From contig JAFSAP010000001.1 of the NCBI GenBank assembly GCA_017440925.1, positions 1 to 64,000 of the forward strand: a stretch of DNA of 64,000 bases, given 5' to 3'. Of the stretch, positions 1-9,140 are shown one piece after another (position 1 is the stretch's first letter; each line of letters begins with the position of its first letter). The position numbers and the translations under genes are program-made. The stretch comes from Oscillospiraceae bacterium. Its GTDB lineage: Bacteria; Bacillota; Clostridia; Oscillospirales; Oscillospiraceae. The notes beneath the pieces were generated by a model. That model was not told the origin of the DNA, made no database searches, and was given only the letters and a program-made list of their open reading frames with translations.

Positions 1-305
1 AGATTTCAATCCACCCACCCCGTGCGGGGTGGGACCACATCGAAGCTCATATGGGCTGGAATATCGAAATTTCAATCCACCCACCCCGTGCGGGGTGGGA
101 CAGCTACAAATAAATCATCTTTTTCTGTCACAGATATTTCAATCCACCCACCCCGTGCGGGGTGGGACCTTTTCTTCTGGTGAAACGGGCCGGATTTGAA
201 CCGACATTTCAATCCACCCACCCCGTGCGGGGTGGGACCGGGGTGTACCTGTAACAACAAAAGTCGTGGTAAATTTCAATCCACCCACCCCGTGCGGGGT
301 GGGAC
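1..305 (-). CRISPR. Type I-C CRISPR array (leader-proximal end, truncated by window edge)
   Basis: Five identical 33-bp repeats lie at 3-35, 69-101, 136-168, 206-238 and 273-305. Each starts ATTTCAATCC and ends GTGGGAC on the plus strand, around a palindromic core CCACCCCGTGCGGGGTGG that forms the crRNA hairpin. Spacers are 36-68 (33 nt), 102-135 (34), 169-205 (37) and 239-272 (34). Read on the minus strand the repeat ends in ATTGAAAT, the usual I-C 5' handle, so the array is transcribed leftward, downstream of and in the same direction as cas2. The repeat at 273-305 is nearest the leader and 239-272 is probably the newest spacer. The array continues beyond position 1. Confidence 0.98.
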
Positions 306-474
306 AGCAAAAGTATACAAAATGTATTTTGTATCTTAAGCGCAATAAACAAATGGCGTTCGTTTTTCTATACAGGTGTTTTCTGCTCTGATCTTCCTTA
401 TGCAGCTTTTCCTGTTTTTGGGCAGAATACCCGGTGCGAACCTTCCCGATATTCCTGTGCGCTTTCTCTTCGCA
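306..474 (-). promoter_or_regulatory. CRISPR leader
   Basis: This 169-bp non-coding stretch separates cas2 from the first repeat. The part next to the array is AT-rich and contains the near-palindrome ACAAAATGTATTTTGT. By position it is the leader that holds the crRNA promoter and the Cas1-Cas2 integration signals. No clear -35/-10 pair was identified. Confidence 0.7.
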
Positions 475-765
475 CTAAACCATTAATATTCCTTCTGCTT
501 CATAACTCTGTTTGATACCAAAATGTTCAACCTTTGTCTGGTACTTATTTCCAAGGTAATAAAAACGCAAACTATCCTGCTTTTCATCCATTAAACCCAA
601 AAGTTTATGCTGAAGTTGCCTGCACTGTGCAGCATCCAATATACATTCAAAAACCGAATTCTGCACCCGCTGACCGTAATTAACACACTCCTTCGCAATT
701 TTCCGCAGCCGTTTCCGCCCTGCTGTATCGGAAGTACAAACATCATAGGTAATCAAAACAAGCAT
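475..765 (-). CDS. cas2: CRISPR-associated endonuclease Cas2
   Basis: A 96-residue protein of normal Cas2 length. The N-terminus MLVLITYDV is the first beta strand of the ferredoxin-like fold with the conserved Asp, and a QNSVFEC strand follows mid-protein. Cas2 forms the Cas1-Cas2 integrase that inserts new spacers at the leader end. It is the last gene of the cas operon, 9 bp after cas1, with an AGGTG ribosome binding site before ATG. Confidence 0.97.
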   Translation of the reverse strand: MLVLITYDVCTSDTAGRKRLRKIAKECVNYGQRVQNSVFECILDAAQCRQLQHKLLGLMDEKQDSLRFYYLGNKYQTKVEHFGIKQSYEAEGILMV

Positions 766-774
766 TCTTTCACC

Positions 775-1806
775 TCATTTCCACAGAAATGCCGGATATG
801 CATCCAAATCTCCCCGCAAATATCTGGCAAGCAGCAATGCCTGGATATAAGGTACCAGCCCCCAGGGGATCTTCTCCTCCAAAAACGGATGGGTGATGGT
901 TTCCTGCTTCCGCTCCTGCCAGTACTTCAGAAACTTTCGCCGCCCACTGTCTGTCATTCGCACTGAACCGCTTTCGCTTTTCTCAAAATCTGTACCACAG
1001 AGCATACGGTTGTTGATCACTGTCAGAACGAACCGCTCTGCCATGCAGGGGCGCAATTCTTCCATCAGATCCAGCGCCAGAGAAGTTCTGCCGGGACGAT
1101 CTCTATGGAGAAAGCCAACATAGGCATCCAGTCCCACACTTTCCAAAGCTGATGCACAGTCATTGGCCAGCAGACTATAAGCAAAAGACAGCATTGCATT
1201 TACATTGTCAAGTGGTGGACGACGATTACGCCCATGGAAGAAGAAATCCTCCTTCTGCCGCAGTATCATCTGGTCAAATACCCCGAAATAGGCATTGGCA
1301 GCAGCACCTTCCAGTCCCCGCAGAGTATCCATCTCTTCTGTTTCCAGAACCAGCGGAAGTATATCCCTGTGGGCTGCGCAGGCACTGTCGAAAGTGGCAT
1401 CATCGATCCGAGGTCTATGATCCCGTCTGGTTCGTTCCATACTCCACCGTGCATTATAGACCTTACCAAAAATCATGGCTCGTGCAATCCGGCAACTTTC
1501 CATAGGATCATCTGCAGACCGGTATTGCTGCCTGCGAAGCAGGACATTTCCCCGGCTGATACCATTTATTCGGGCAAGAAATTTTCCTCGCGGAGTACAA
1601 AAACACAGACCGATATCCCTCTCTGCGCAGGCTCCCATCAGTGCTGGAGATGCGCCTGCGTAAGAAAAGCTGATGATCATCTGCAGGTTATGGAGAGGAA
1701 ACCGTGTTATCACTTCCCTGTCCCGGTTCACCAATACATTTTCCCCTTCCATGCTCAGATACACATTCTCAGAGGTCACGAACAATGTATTCAGCAGATG
1801 TCTCAC
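775..1806 (-). CDS. cas1: CRISPR-associated endonuclease/integrase Cas1 (I-C type)
   Basis: 343 residues when started at the GTG at 1806 (VRHLLNTLFVTSENVYLS), which matches the usual I-C Cas1 N-terminus. The GTG overlaps the cas4 stop as GTGA and sits about 7 nt after GGAGG. Upstream in-frame ATGs would add about 23 residues unlike the family. Catalytic features seen are LRGLEGAAANAYF (metal-binding Glu) and HRDRPGRTSLALDLMEELR (catalytic His and Asp/Glu). The enzyme integrates protospacers together with Cas2 and Cas4. Confidence 0.96.
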   Translation of the reverse strand: MRHLLNTLFVTSENVYLSMEGENVLVNRDREVITRFPLHNLQMIISFSYAGASPALMGACAERDIGLCFCTPRGKFLARINGISRGNVLLRRQQYRSADDPMESCRIARAMIFGKVYNARWSMERTRRDHRPRIDDATFDSACAAHRDILPLVLETEEMDTLRGLEGAAANAYFGVFDQMILRQKEDFFFHGRNRRPPLDNVNAMLSFAYSLLANDCASALESVGLDAYVGFLHRDRPGRTSLALDLMEELRPCMAERFVLTVINNRMLCGTDFEKSESGSVRMTDSGRRKFLKYWQERKQETITHPFLEEKIPWGLVPYIQALLLARYLRGDLDAYPAFLWK

Positions 1807-2465
1807 AACGTATCCTCCATACTTCTTAGCAGGTATTCCTGTGCGCTGCGTCTCTTTACCAGTTTGGGAAGGCAAAGTTCTTTTAGAGAACAGGCATTGC
1901 AGCTTTTAACTGGCTTTGCCTTTGGCGTATGGCTGCGGCGGTAGAGGTCATGCATTTCCGCAAGGCAACTTTTTACTTTGCCGCGCAACGCCTCATCCAG
2001 ATCAATGACCTCCCGGCGGCGAATCTCACCGTAAAAAATCGCGGCCTCTGGGATATCACAACAAAGCATCTCCTCCAGACACATAGCCTGGGCACAGAGT
2101 TGAAGGCGATCCGCATCAGTCGTCTTGGGACTGCCCCGCTTGTATTCCACCGGATAGGGCTGCCACAGCCCTTCCTGGTCAGGCAACGGAATACCTTTTG
2201 TCCCCCGGTGAAACTCCACCACATCACAGTTTCCGCTGATCCCTAAATCTGGACTGTGCACGCTCATATTCCGGGTAATGATCAGATTTCCCCGTTTTTC
2301 ATGGCTGCTTCCGTCATGCGTCTTTTCGTGAAGGATTCGTCCATCCGTCGTTCTAACATTTTCAGCCCATTGCTGTTCGATATGGATCAGCGCCCATTGG
2401 CGGCGGCAGAAGGCAAAATGCTGCAGCCCAGAAAGCTGAAGATATTCTTCTTCCTTAAAGGCCAT
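1803..2465 (-). CDS. cas4: CRISPR-associated exonuclease Cas4
   Basis: 220 residues. One cysteine lies in FAFCRRQWAL near the N-terminus and three in CNACSLKELC near the C-terminus; together they would bind an Fe-S cluster. The RecB/PD-(D/E)XK nuclease core shows the GNCDVVEF aspartate and the VEYKRG motif. In type I-C systems Cas4 sets PAM-dependent selection and trimming of prespacers. It overlaps cas7 by 11 bp and cas1 by 4 bp, so it is translationally coupled within the operon. Confidence 0.96.
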   Translation of the reverse strand: MAFKEEEYLQLSGLQHFAFCRRQWALIHIEQQWAENVRTTDGRILHEKTHDGSSHEKRGNLIITRNMSVHSPDLGISGNCDVVEFHRGTKGIPLPDQEGLWQPYPVEYKRGSPKTTDADRLQLCAQAMCLEEMLCCDIPEAAIFYGEIRRREVIDLDEALRGKVKSCLAEMHDLYRRSHTPKAKPVKSCNACSLKELCLPKLVKRRSAQEYLLRSMEDTL

Positions 2466-3303
2466 TGATGATCTCCGGTGTCAAGCCAGGAAGTTCCTCC
2501 AAAATGATCTCATAATCATCCATACTTGCAGGCATTGCAAGTATGTCTTTCTGGACAACCTTGACGGAGCGATGGACTTTGGCAGAAGAATACTGGCCGG
2601 ACTTGGAATCATGCTCAAACCAGTACAGCTTCACCACCTCCATAGAACCTTCGGGACGGGCAGAAGATGCATCATTTTCAAACAGCGTCCGCAGACACTC
2701 CTTTACTACCTGGGCATCCTCATAGGAAAAACCAGTTTTCTCCGCCAGCTGAACATTGATGGATCCTTTCAGAAGATACAGGCCGAAACGAACAAAATGC
2801 TTCATACCCATGGTGTCAGAAGTGCGGGTACCACCTTTTTCACCTTTCTCGCCGTTCACACTCTTGGTGATCTGCAGAGACTCCACTTCAACAGGTGATA
2901 CACTGACTGCCTGATGAATAGAGACAGGGCCTCGGACACCTACCGATACGCCTTTGGCATCTTTAAATGCAAATACCTGGCCAAAAGTGCGGACATCCAT
3001 CCATGTTTTACAGGCTTTCTCCGCGTATATATCCCTGTTCTTTTCACCCTTCATCACTGAACCGGCTCGCTCACTGAGGCTGCCAAAACCATCGTCGCAA
3101 CGATCTTCGGACTGGACAAAAACGCTATGCCCCATATCCTGCATACGGTTACGGATCTTACGCTTAATACACACATCGCTCATTTCACCAAAGCCATTAT
3201 AATCCGTACGGGGACGATTTCCATTCAGGGGATCTCCATTGGCATTTGCCCGATCCACGGCAATCAGCGCCACAAAATCGATCTTATTCATCAGCTTGCT
3301 CAT
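2455..3303 (-). CDS. cas7: Type I-C Cascade backbone protein Cas7 (Csd2)
   Basis: 282 residues. The N-terminal NKIDFVALIAVDRANANGDP with following GNRPRTDYNG is the signature of the Csd2/Csh2 Cas7 family. The protein is a RAMP-fold crRNA-binding subunit that polymerises along the spacer. It overlaps cas8c by 4 bp (ATGA) and cas4 by 11 bp, consistent with stoichiometric operon expression. Confidence 0.96.
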   Translation of the reverse strand: MSKLMNKIDFVALIAVDRANANGDPLNGNRPRTDYNGFGEMSDVCIKRKIRNRMQDMGHSVFVQSEDRCDDGFGSLSERAGSVMKGEKNRDIYAEKACKTWMDVRTFGQVFAFKDAKGVSVGVRGPVSIHQAVSVSPVEVESLQITKSVNGEKGEKGGTRTSDTMGMKHFVRFGLYLLKGSINVQLAEKTGFSYEDAQVVKECLRTLFENDASSARPEGSMEVVKLYWFEHDSKSGQYSSAKVHRSVKVVQKDILAMPASMDDYEIILEELPGLTPEIINGL

Positions 3304-5063
3304 TGTTCATTTTCCTCCGTCTCGTTATTATTCTTTTTCGCGTAAAGGGCACTTCTCTGAAGATAGTAACCCATCAGATAGCTGTCGCCCAACGGTGCAT
3401 TTTCATTCTCCGGGAACTGACTGATGATTTCCATGATCTGGCCAATCAGATTCTTATACCAGATACGGCTACCAGGTTTCAACCGTGGGAAATATGCCCT
3501 TTCCAGTTGCTTATCCAGGTTATTGGCAACATACATAGGCCGTTGGCAAAATACTGACTGCAATCGCATTGCATTGGGTTCGCGGTTTTCATTGCTGTTA
3601 AAGGTATCCCGTTCCACTTTTTCCATAACTGCCAGCAGCCGTCCAAACTGGTAGCTGCGATCCTTTTTCTCAGGCTCTAGAGCCATCTCCCATTCCTCCT
3701 TAAATCGATCTGATCTGTATTTGCGGATCACTGCGCAGGCAGTGAACAGAATATCTTCCCACACATAGGAATCATATGCCTGTGGCCGTGATGCACGGCT
3801 GACCAAGGCTTTTACAATGTCTGTGCCAATCAACGATTTTTCAACCCGGCAAGCAATCATTCTCTGCATCTGCTGCCGAAGGATCCGTTCATCCGTTTCC
3901 AGTTTTCCATTTCGAACAGTACCAAATGCACAGTCAACGATGCTCCTAAGAGAGGGAGATTGGATTCCAAATGTCCTATGTGGCCAGCAGCAACTCACAT
4001 CCCAGTCGTGGAGCCGCTGAAGGAAATCATAACCCTGCAATTCATTGTAATAGGTCAGCGACAACCGTCCCGTGGTTGCTGCATCGAAAGCCGCCAGGAC
4101 AACTCCATCCGACAGTTTCAACTCTGCTTTTTTGCTGTTGAGAACCGTTTTCAGCGTTTCTTTATAATCACTGGGTTTAAAGATGGGCTTTGACGCACAA
4201 AAAATAGGCAACTGTGCTGGGATGATTTTTCGTCCCTGCGGATTCCAGCACAGAAATGTACGACCTCCCATATTGACGCCCTGTTCCTGTACCAGCCAGC
4301 GCAGGGCATTATGTGCCTTCTGAGATGCCTCATAACTTATTCCCGCTGCCTGCCATTCTTCCACAAAGCGTCCCCGATAGGTAAATCCACTGGAATCGTT
4401 GGCAGAAATTAGCTTCGCATTGCCGTTAATGGGAATAATGCCCTTAGGATGCTGACCGGCAGCAGTGGTTTCTTCTCCGGTAACCATACATAACATTGTT
4501 TCTCCATCGTGTATTGCAATATAGTAATTTGTGAATGCATCAAACAACGTATGGTCTTTCCAGCACGCCTCCTTTGCCTCTCCCCGAACACACCAGCGGA
4601 TAAGCAGCTTTTCATTCTCCGGAAGTCCCTTGTTATCCAACTTAACCACACCGCATCGGGTCAGATCCGACAGGATCGTTCCATTCCTGACATAGCAAAG
4701 GATCGGCATCAGTTTGGAATGTGTGTACTCAGACGCCGCCCATGCAGCAAGCTGATCCACATATAGTTTATATTTTTTCTCATTTGCAGGTATCAGATAT
4801 CCGATCTGCTCACAAAGTGGATGTGCGCAAGGAGCGCTCGTCCGTCCTGCCGAGCTTTCTGTTGCTGGGATAATGATCTTTGGTTCTGTCTTATCCACTG
4901 CCACAACATCCACAAACACACCATCCTGGTCAACTGTGATCTCCAGTTCAGCTCTGGTAATGATATGCCCCACTGGTGCCATCATGTCATGCCCCTCTGT
5001 GTCTTTGGCAGCATAGGCAAAGTGGGTGTCATACGTCTCCACAGCTTTTTGCAGCAATCCCAT
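3300..5063 (-). CDS. cas8c: Type I-C Cascade large subunit Cas8c (Csd1)
   Basis: 587 residues, normal Csd1 length. It opens [14 protein letters not shown], typical of the family, and carries the conserved GRTFLCWNP and TTGRLSLTYYNEL segments. It should recognise the PAM and recruit Cas3; in I-C systems an internal start in its gene can also give a small Cas11-like subunit, which was not located here. The start overlaps the cas5 stop as TAATG. Confidence 0.95.
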   Translation of the reverse strand: MGLLQKAVETYDTHFAYAAKDTEGHDMMAPVGHIITRAELEITVDQDGVFVDVVAVDKTEPKIIIPATESSAGRTSAPCAHPLCEQIGYLIPANEKKYKLYVDQLAAWAASEYTHSKLMPILCYVRNGTILSDLTRCGVVKLDNKGLPENEKLLIRWCVRGEAKEACWKDHTLFDAFTNYYIAIHDGETMLCMVTGEETTAAGQHPKGIIPINGNAKLISANDSSGFTYRGRFVEEWQAAGISYEASQKAHNALRWLVQEQGVNMGGRTFLCWNPQGRKIIPAQLPIFCASKPIFKPSDYKETLKTVLNSKKAELKLSDGVVLAAFDAATTGRLSLTYYNELQGYDFLQRLHDWDVSCCWPHRTFGIQSPSLRSIVDCAFGTVRNGKLETDERILRQQMQRMIACRVEKSLIGTDIVKALVSRASRPQAYDSYVWEDILFTACAVIRKYRSDRFKEEWEMALEPEKKDRSYQFGRLLAVMEKVERDTFNSNENREPNAMRLQSVFCQRPMYVANNLDKQLERAYFPRLKPGSRIWYKNLIGQIMEIISQFPENENAPLGDSYLMGYYLQRSALYAKKNNNETEENEQ

Positions 5064-5797
5064 TATGTCACCTCCCCGAATTCCTTCAGACCGGAGAAAT
5101 TCTCCAAATTCTCACCAAAGGGTTTCATCTCCATTTCCCGCAGAGGTTTATGATGGGGACAATCCTCTGGCCGCAGAAAGCGTATGATACCATTTTCCAT
5201 TACCGGACGCCAAAACCGCGCCGTCATCTTTCCTCTTGTGGCATCGTCATACGCTTCATCCGCATAGGTGATTCCATGGTACATAAGGCCGAAATCCATC
5301 CGGGAAATACTGTCATAGGCTCCCGTACCCTGTCCGAAGATACAGGGCTCCACATAGCCCTGGCACTCCCGGGCACCCAGAAAAATATCCCGGCGGCCGC
5401 CTTTGCGGATCATTTTCAGTGCGATCTGGTGATGCTTATTTTCATTGCGGTCTCCGGCAAGCTCTGGTCGGTTTTTATTCCACTCGAAATGCGCCCGAAC
5501 CTGATACCGGCAGTCCTTGAGATAGGTATAATAGGCCAGATCATTGCCGCCATGGTACTTGATCGGCCGGATCCCCTTGACCTCCATCTGGATGGGGTTC
5601 ATGATCCGTACCGCATCCACTACCCATCTAATCGTGGGCTTCCAATAGACAGAGTGCAAAATCCCCTTTAACGCTTCGTATGTTGGGATCTGATAGCTGC
5701 ATTTCTCTCCACCAATACGCATTACCGGATCTGAGAAAAGGGCGTAGTCTCCCGTCACCTCAAATTCCACAATATTCGGATATTTGGTTTTCTCCAT
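5063..5797 (-). CDS. cas5: Type I-C crRNA-processing protein Cas5 (Cas5c/d)
   Basis: 244 residues with the ATG at 5797 ([14 protein letters not shown]). That ATG follows a GGAGGT at 5804-5809 placed inside the end of cas3, so the longer in-frame extension upstream is not used. In I-C systems lacking Cas6, Cas5 is the endonuclease that cuts pre-crRNA in the repeat and caps the crRNA 5' handle. Family strand [13 protein letters not shown] and the glycine-rich [11 protein letters not shown] segment are visible. Confidence 0.95.
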   Translation of the reverse strand: MEKTKYPNIVEFEVTGDYALFSDPVMRIGGEKCSYQIPTYEALKGILHSVYWKPTIRWVVDAVRIMNPIQMEVKGIRPIKYHGGNDLAYYTYLKDCRYQVRAHFEWNKNRPELAGDRNENKHHQIALKMIRKGGRRDIFLGARECQGYVEPCIFGQGTGAYDSISRMDFGLMYHGITYADEAYDDATRGKMTARFWRPVMENGIIRFLRPEDCPHHKPLREMEMKPFGENLENFSGLKEFGEVT

Positions 5798-5798
5798 C

Positions 5799-8153
5799 TC
5801 ACACCTCCAAAAAATCGTTCTGCTTTTGTACGAGACACAGACCCGTGTCTTCATCATAGTACCCAGTAGCAAGGATCGCCACTCCTGCATATTCCGTCAC
5901 CGCATTTCCCAGTTTCTTCAGCTGCCATTCGTAGACTGCCACACTGTAGGGTCTGGCTCTGCGTTCCCATTTTGCCAGAAAGATCGGATCCGGATGCGCT
6001 TGGCTTGTAAGTTCAGCAATCTGCTTCTCGCCTTCTCCATAGGGCACGATCACATCCCGCGTTCCGCTGTCAAACACCTCAAACTGGCTGCCTGCCAGCT
6101 TAAATGCCTGATTCAAACAGAATTGCCCTGCGCAGGCGGTGTCTTCATCACAATATTTGGTATTGCACGACAGTAGGTCAAACATTGTTGCACCGTGCTT
6201 TTCCAAATAATAATCCTGATATTCTTTTGGCATATTTGCATACAGTCTTTGGTAATAGGCATGAATCGCCGGATCTGAAGACAAATCATTTCCAAACCGT
6301 TCCGGTTCACGGTGATACATATACAGCAGACTTTCCGTAGCTTTCTTCGCCTCTTTGATCTCTCGAAGTTTTCCTAAGTTTTCTCCCACGCAGGACACCA
6401 CATATACCGGAGCAAGCTCCACTGATTCTCCATGCCGGTTGCATCGGCCTGCCGCCTGGATCACATTGTCCATCCCTGCTGTCATACGGATGACCCGCTG
6501 GAAAGATATATCCACGCCCGCCTCAATGACCTGCGTGGCAACACACAGGCACTTTTTACCCTCTGCCAGTGCCCGATTCAGCTTTTCCAGCACAGATCTT
6601 CTGTGAGCAGTACACATTGCAGCAGACAGATGACAACTGATATCCGCATAGTTCTGAAGCTGTAAAAACAGGTATTCCGCTTCGTCTTTCCGGTTGCACA
6701 CGATCAATAGGCTTTGCACCTGTTCCAGCACCTCCTGTGAAAAAGAAGCGATCTCCTCCAGTGTCTTGCTTCCAGCATCAGTAATCACTGTTCTGCGGAA
6801 AGGCTCCCACAGGTATCGGTCATAGGGAATCACATCCCGAATATTGCTTCTGATCGGATGATCTGTCTTTTCCAAACAAGGCTGTGTCGCAGAGCACAGC
6901 AGAATTGTGGCACCGCAGACATTTGCAAGGAAATCCATGGACAGATTAAACAGTGTCAGCATTCTGGGAGGCACTGTCTGCACTTCATCGATCACGATAA
7001 CACTGTTGCACAAACCCTGGAATCGCCGGACAGAGGTTGTTTTTCCCTCAAAGAGGGTATTCAGAAGCTGAACCAGTGTGGTGATAATCACCGGTGCATT
7101 CCAGCTCTCCACAGCCAGCTCCCGCTGATCCAGCTTCCATCCCTCTTCTGTGTTCAGCACATTGGAATGATGTTCCAGAATGATGTCATCATCTCCCAGA
7201 TATTCCCGGATGACTGCCGCATTTTGTTCCAGAATAGAAAGCAGGGGGGATGTAAAGATCAGACGCTTCTTCCCCCATTTTTTTGCATGAGCCAGTGCAT
7301 AGCGAAGCGAACTTAAGGTTTTTCCACCGCCAGTTGGAACATTCAGCCTAAAAATTCCACCAGGGTGCTCTGCATAAGCCCGGCATCGGTCAGATATCTT
7401 CCGCCTGGCCTGGCGTATTGGCGTATCGGCCAAAAAACGGCTCAACTTCTCTTCCACTCGGTTCAGATATGGGCTCCAGAAGCAATGCATATCTTCCAGG
7501 GACTCTGAATACACAAGACCACCCATAAATTCTGCGGTATCCCGGCGATCTGCTTCGATCAGTGCAGACAGCAGCAGCCGTGCCAACAGGCTGATATGAA
7601 AACTGTATTCCGCAACATCTATCTCTTCCTGCTTTTCATCTGCCAGTCTTTCACAGACTTCTGATAACTCCCGAACTGACTGTGCAAACAATTCATCCAG
7701 TTCCTTCTCCGAGGTGCAATGCTTCAAAAAATTCTGCTTGCTTTCTGTATACCCGATATCTTCCTTTGTCATGCGATGTAAAAAACCAGATCTGCGGTCT
7801 TGTCCAACGCAGTCAAAAAGGCCATGATGGCTACCAACCGCAAATGCCAGCAGTTCAGCCGCAAAGCACTGCATTCCATCTTCTTGCAAATGATACCGCT
7901 CCATCAGCAGGCGTGTACCTGCAAATGTATGATTCACAGAACCGCGCACGCCATGAGGATTCATCAAATATTCTTCAAACTCTTTTTTGAATTTACCGCA
8001 GTCGTGCACCAGACCTAACAGATATCCAGTATACTTCAGACCAACATTCTCCAGACACTTACTGGCATATTGGGCGCTGTTTCTGCTGTGCTCCGCCGAT
8101 GTCTGTATCTCCATGCCGGAGATGCCTTCCCGAATGTGTGCAGGAAATATCAT
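5799..8153 (-). CDS. cas3: CRISPR-associated helicase-nuclease Cas3
   Basis: 784 residues from the ATG at 8153, which follows GGAGG by 7 nt; an upstream ATG (8222) has no ribosome binding site. Domains: HD nuclease with the His-Asp pair at residues 50-51 (LVHDCGK), then an SF2 helicase with Walker A at 273-279 (PTGGGKT), DEVQ at 389-392, CSATQP, and AGRCNRHGE near motif VI. It is recruited by Cascade and degrades the target DNA strand. It is first in the operon. Confidence 0.97.
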   Translation of the reverse strand: MIFPAHIREGISGMEIQTSAEHSRNSAQYASKCLENVGLKYTGYLLGLVHDCGKFKKEFEEYLMNPHGVRGSVNHTFAGTRLLMERYHLQEDGMQCFAAELLAFAVGSHHGLFDCVGQDRRSGFLHRMTKEDIGYTESKQNFLKHCTSEKELDELFAQSVRELSEVCERLADEKQEEIDVAEYSFHISLLARLLLSALIEADRRDTAEFMGGLVYSESLEDMHCFWSPYLNRVEEKLSRFLADTPIRQARRKISDRCRAYAEHPGGIFRLNVPTGGGKTLSSLRYALAHAKKWGKKRLIFTSPLLSILEQNAAVIREYLGDDDIILEHHSNVLNTEEGWKLDQRELAVESWNAPVIITTLVQLLNTLFEGKTTSVRRFQGLCNSVIVIDEVQTVPPRMLTLFNLSMDFLANVCGATILLCSATQPCLEKTDHPIRSNIRDVIPYDRYLWEPFRRTVITDAGSKTLEEIASFSQEVLEQVQSLLIVCNRKDEAEYLFLQLQNYADISCHLSAAMCTAHRRSVLEKLNRALAEGKKCLCVATQVIEAGVDISFQRVIRMTAGMDNVIQAAGRCNRHGESVELAPVYVVSCVGENLGKLREIKEAKKATESLLYMYHREPERFGNDLSSDPAIHAYYQRLYANMPKEYQDYYLEKHGATMFDLLSCNTKYCDEDTACAGQFCLNQAFKLAGSQFEVFDSGTRDVIVPYGEGEKQIAELTSQAHPDPIFLAKWERRARPYSVAVYEWQLKKLGNAVTEYAGVAILATGYYDEDTGLCLVQKQNDFLEV

Positions 8154-8292
8154 TGCACGTCCTCCTTCAAGCCACGGTTTTCCAACTACCGCCATGCTCA
8201 AATCTTTTCTGTTTAATATCATATAATCTGTACAATAAATCGGGTAAAATTACTGAATTTGGTGGAAATAGTAACTATTTTCTATTGATTAA

Positions 8293-8321
8293 ATCATAGC
8301 ATACTTTTTTACCCGCATCAA
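8293..8321 (-). promoter_or_regulatory. Putative SigA promoter of the cas operon
   Basis: On the minus strand TTGATG (8316-8321), a 17-nt spacer, and TATGAT (8293-8298) fit a SigA promoter. Transcription would start near 8286, leaving about 130 nt of 5' UTR before cas3. The rest of the 8154-8476 gap is AT-rich and shows no gene; its right end is the 5' region of the spoVT fragment. Confidence 0.6.
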
Positions 8322-8429
8322 CCTGATCTCCTGAAAATGCAAACATATTTACCTATACGACACGCCATATGTATTCGGCTGTTTCAGTATGCAACATTCT
8401 GCAAATTGGAGTATATTTCTTTTTGTTTT

Positions 8430-8579
8430 ACAGATAATAACATCGTAATTTGTAAATCTAAGAGGAGAGAAGATATATGAAAGCTACAGGCATTGTCCGC
8501 CGGGTGGATGACCTCGGCAGAATCGTCATCCCCAAAGAGATCAGAAGAACCCTCCGCATCCGGGAAGGCGACCCGCTGC
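8430..8579 (+). repeat. Direct repeat of the spoVT 5' region (partner at about 16906-17051)
   Basis: This stretch contains a leader with TTTTACAGATAATA, a GAGGAGAGAAGATAT ribosome-binding region and 34 codons. It resembles the start of the intact spoVT at 16949. The leader and ribosome binding site are strongly conserved. The coding part is about 78% identical at the DNA level but encodes the same 34 residues. The two copies lie in the same orientation and bracket the RNA-repair/tRNA island. Confidence 0.85.
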
Positions 8580-8647
8580 TGAAATCATTGACAGTGTGCG
8601 AACGGTACTTGTGGGCGATGAAGATGCTGGGTCAGCGGATATCATAA
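8477..8647 (+). pseudogene. Truncated SpoVT/AbrB-type regulator fragment
   Basis: Starts with a good ribosome binding site and encodes MKATGIVRRVDDLGRIVIPK and the rest of the AbrB swapped-hairpin DNA-binding domain, identical to the intact SpoVT at 16949 for 34 residues. It then departs into 22 unrelated residues and stops, so the GAF-like sensor domain is lost. It is probably a remnant left when the neighbouring island inserted or recombined at spoVT. A free DNA-binding domain could still be made, since AbrB domains dimerise on their own; that is speculative. Confidence 0.8.
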
Positions 8648-8650
8648 GCA

Positions 8651-8690
8651 AGCCCCCTGCCGGATATTGGCAGAGGGCTGAGTCTGTGGG
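8651..8690 (+). terminator. Hairpin, possible terminator after the spoVT fragment
   Basis: AGCCCCCTGCC at 8651-8661 pairs with GGCAGAGGGCT at 8669-8679 (11 bp, one mismatch). The downstream sequence is only moderately T-rich, so the call is tentative. Confidence 0.45.
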
Positions 8691-8724
8691 CATCTTATTT
8701 TCTTCTGAACCGGTATTTTATTAA

Positions 8725-9117
8725 TCATTGCAGAATTTTCCGGTCTCTTTCGGTACATTCCGGCACAGGGAGCAGTTTGCCATTCAAAACATCGATCGCA
8801 GTCTGCACTTGTCCATCTTCCAGGCCCTTACCATTCACATTGGTTCGAACAAAATGTGGGAGACTGGCTGCTGACCAGCCAAAGACCCGGTCGTCCAAAA
8901 TCACGTAACTATCAATATATCGCTTTTCTTCCAGCCATTCCCAAATCTCCGCATCCCGTCCGGCATTTTCTCTGACCGGTGTTTTGGAATGGATCGACAA
9001 ACCAAATTGTGCAAAGATCGTGTTGATATGCTGTCCTACAGAGTCCATCTGGGGTTCTCCTTCGTTCCAGAATTTTCGCCAGGATGTACTCAGCACGATC
9101 CATGAACATACACCGAA
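8725..9117 (-). pseudogene. Truncated HAD-family phosphatase (RNA-repair 'Swiss army knife' type), N-terminus missing
   Basis: The open frame reads IVLSTSWRKFW, then AEIWEWLEE, YVILDDRVFG and HFVRTNVNGKGL. These match the later motifs of HAD phosphatase domains found in RNA-repair proteins. The first motif (DxDG nucleophile) is absent: an in-frame stop lies just upstream and only a GTG at 9096 without a ribosome binding site could start it. It sits directly downstream of an RNA ligase and a kinase, where a 3'-phosphatase is expected. It is therefore read as a decayed third member of the repair operon. Family assignment is from pattern recognition only. Confidence 0.6.
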
Positions 9118-9140
9118 TCATAATCCCCCTTCTTTCTGTT

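Noticed and set aside
36..272. Possible self-targeting by the other three spacers
   Set aside because: No match to the rest of the window was seen by eye for spacers 36-68, 102-135 and 239-272.
8580..8723. A second frame after the spoVT fragment junction (EIIDSVRTVLVGDEDAG)
   Set aside because: Could be a gene relic but matches nothing recognised and ends through the hairpin region.
8912..9121. A 69-residue minus-strand frame starting at the best ATG downstream of the ligase
   Set aside because: It is out of frame with the HAD motifs and has no recognisable domain.
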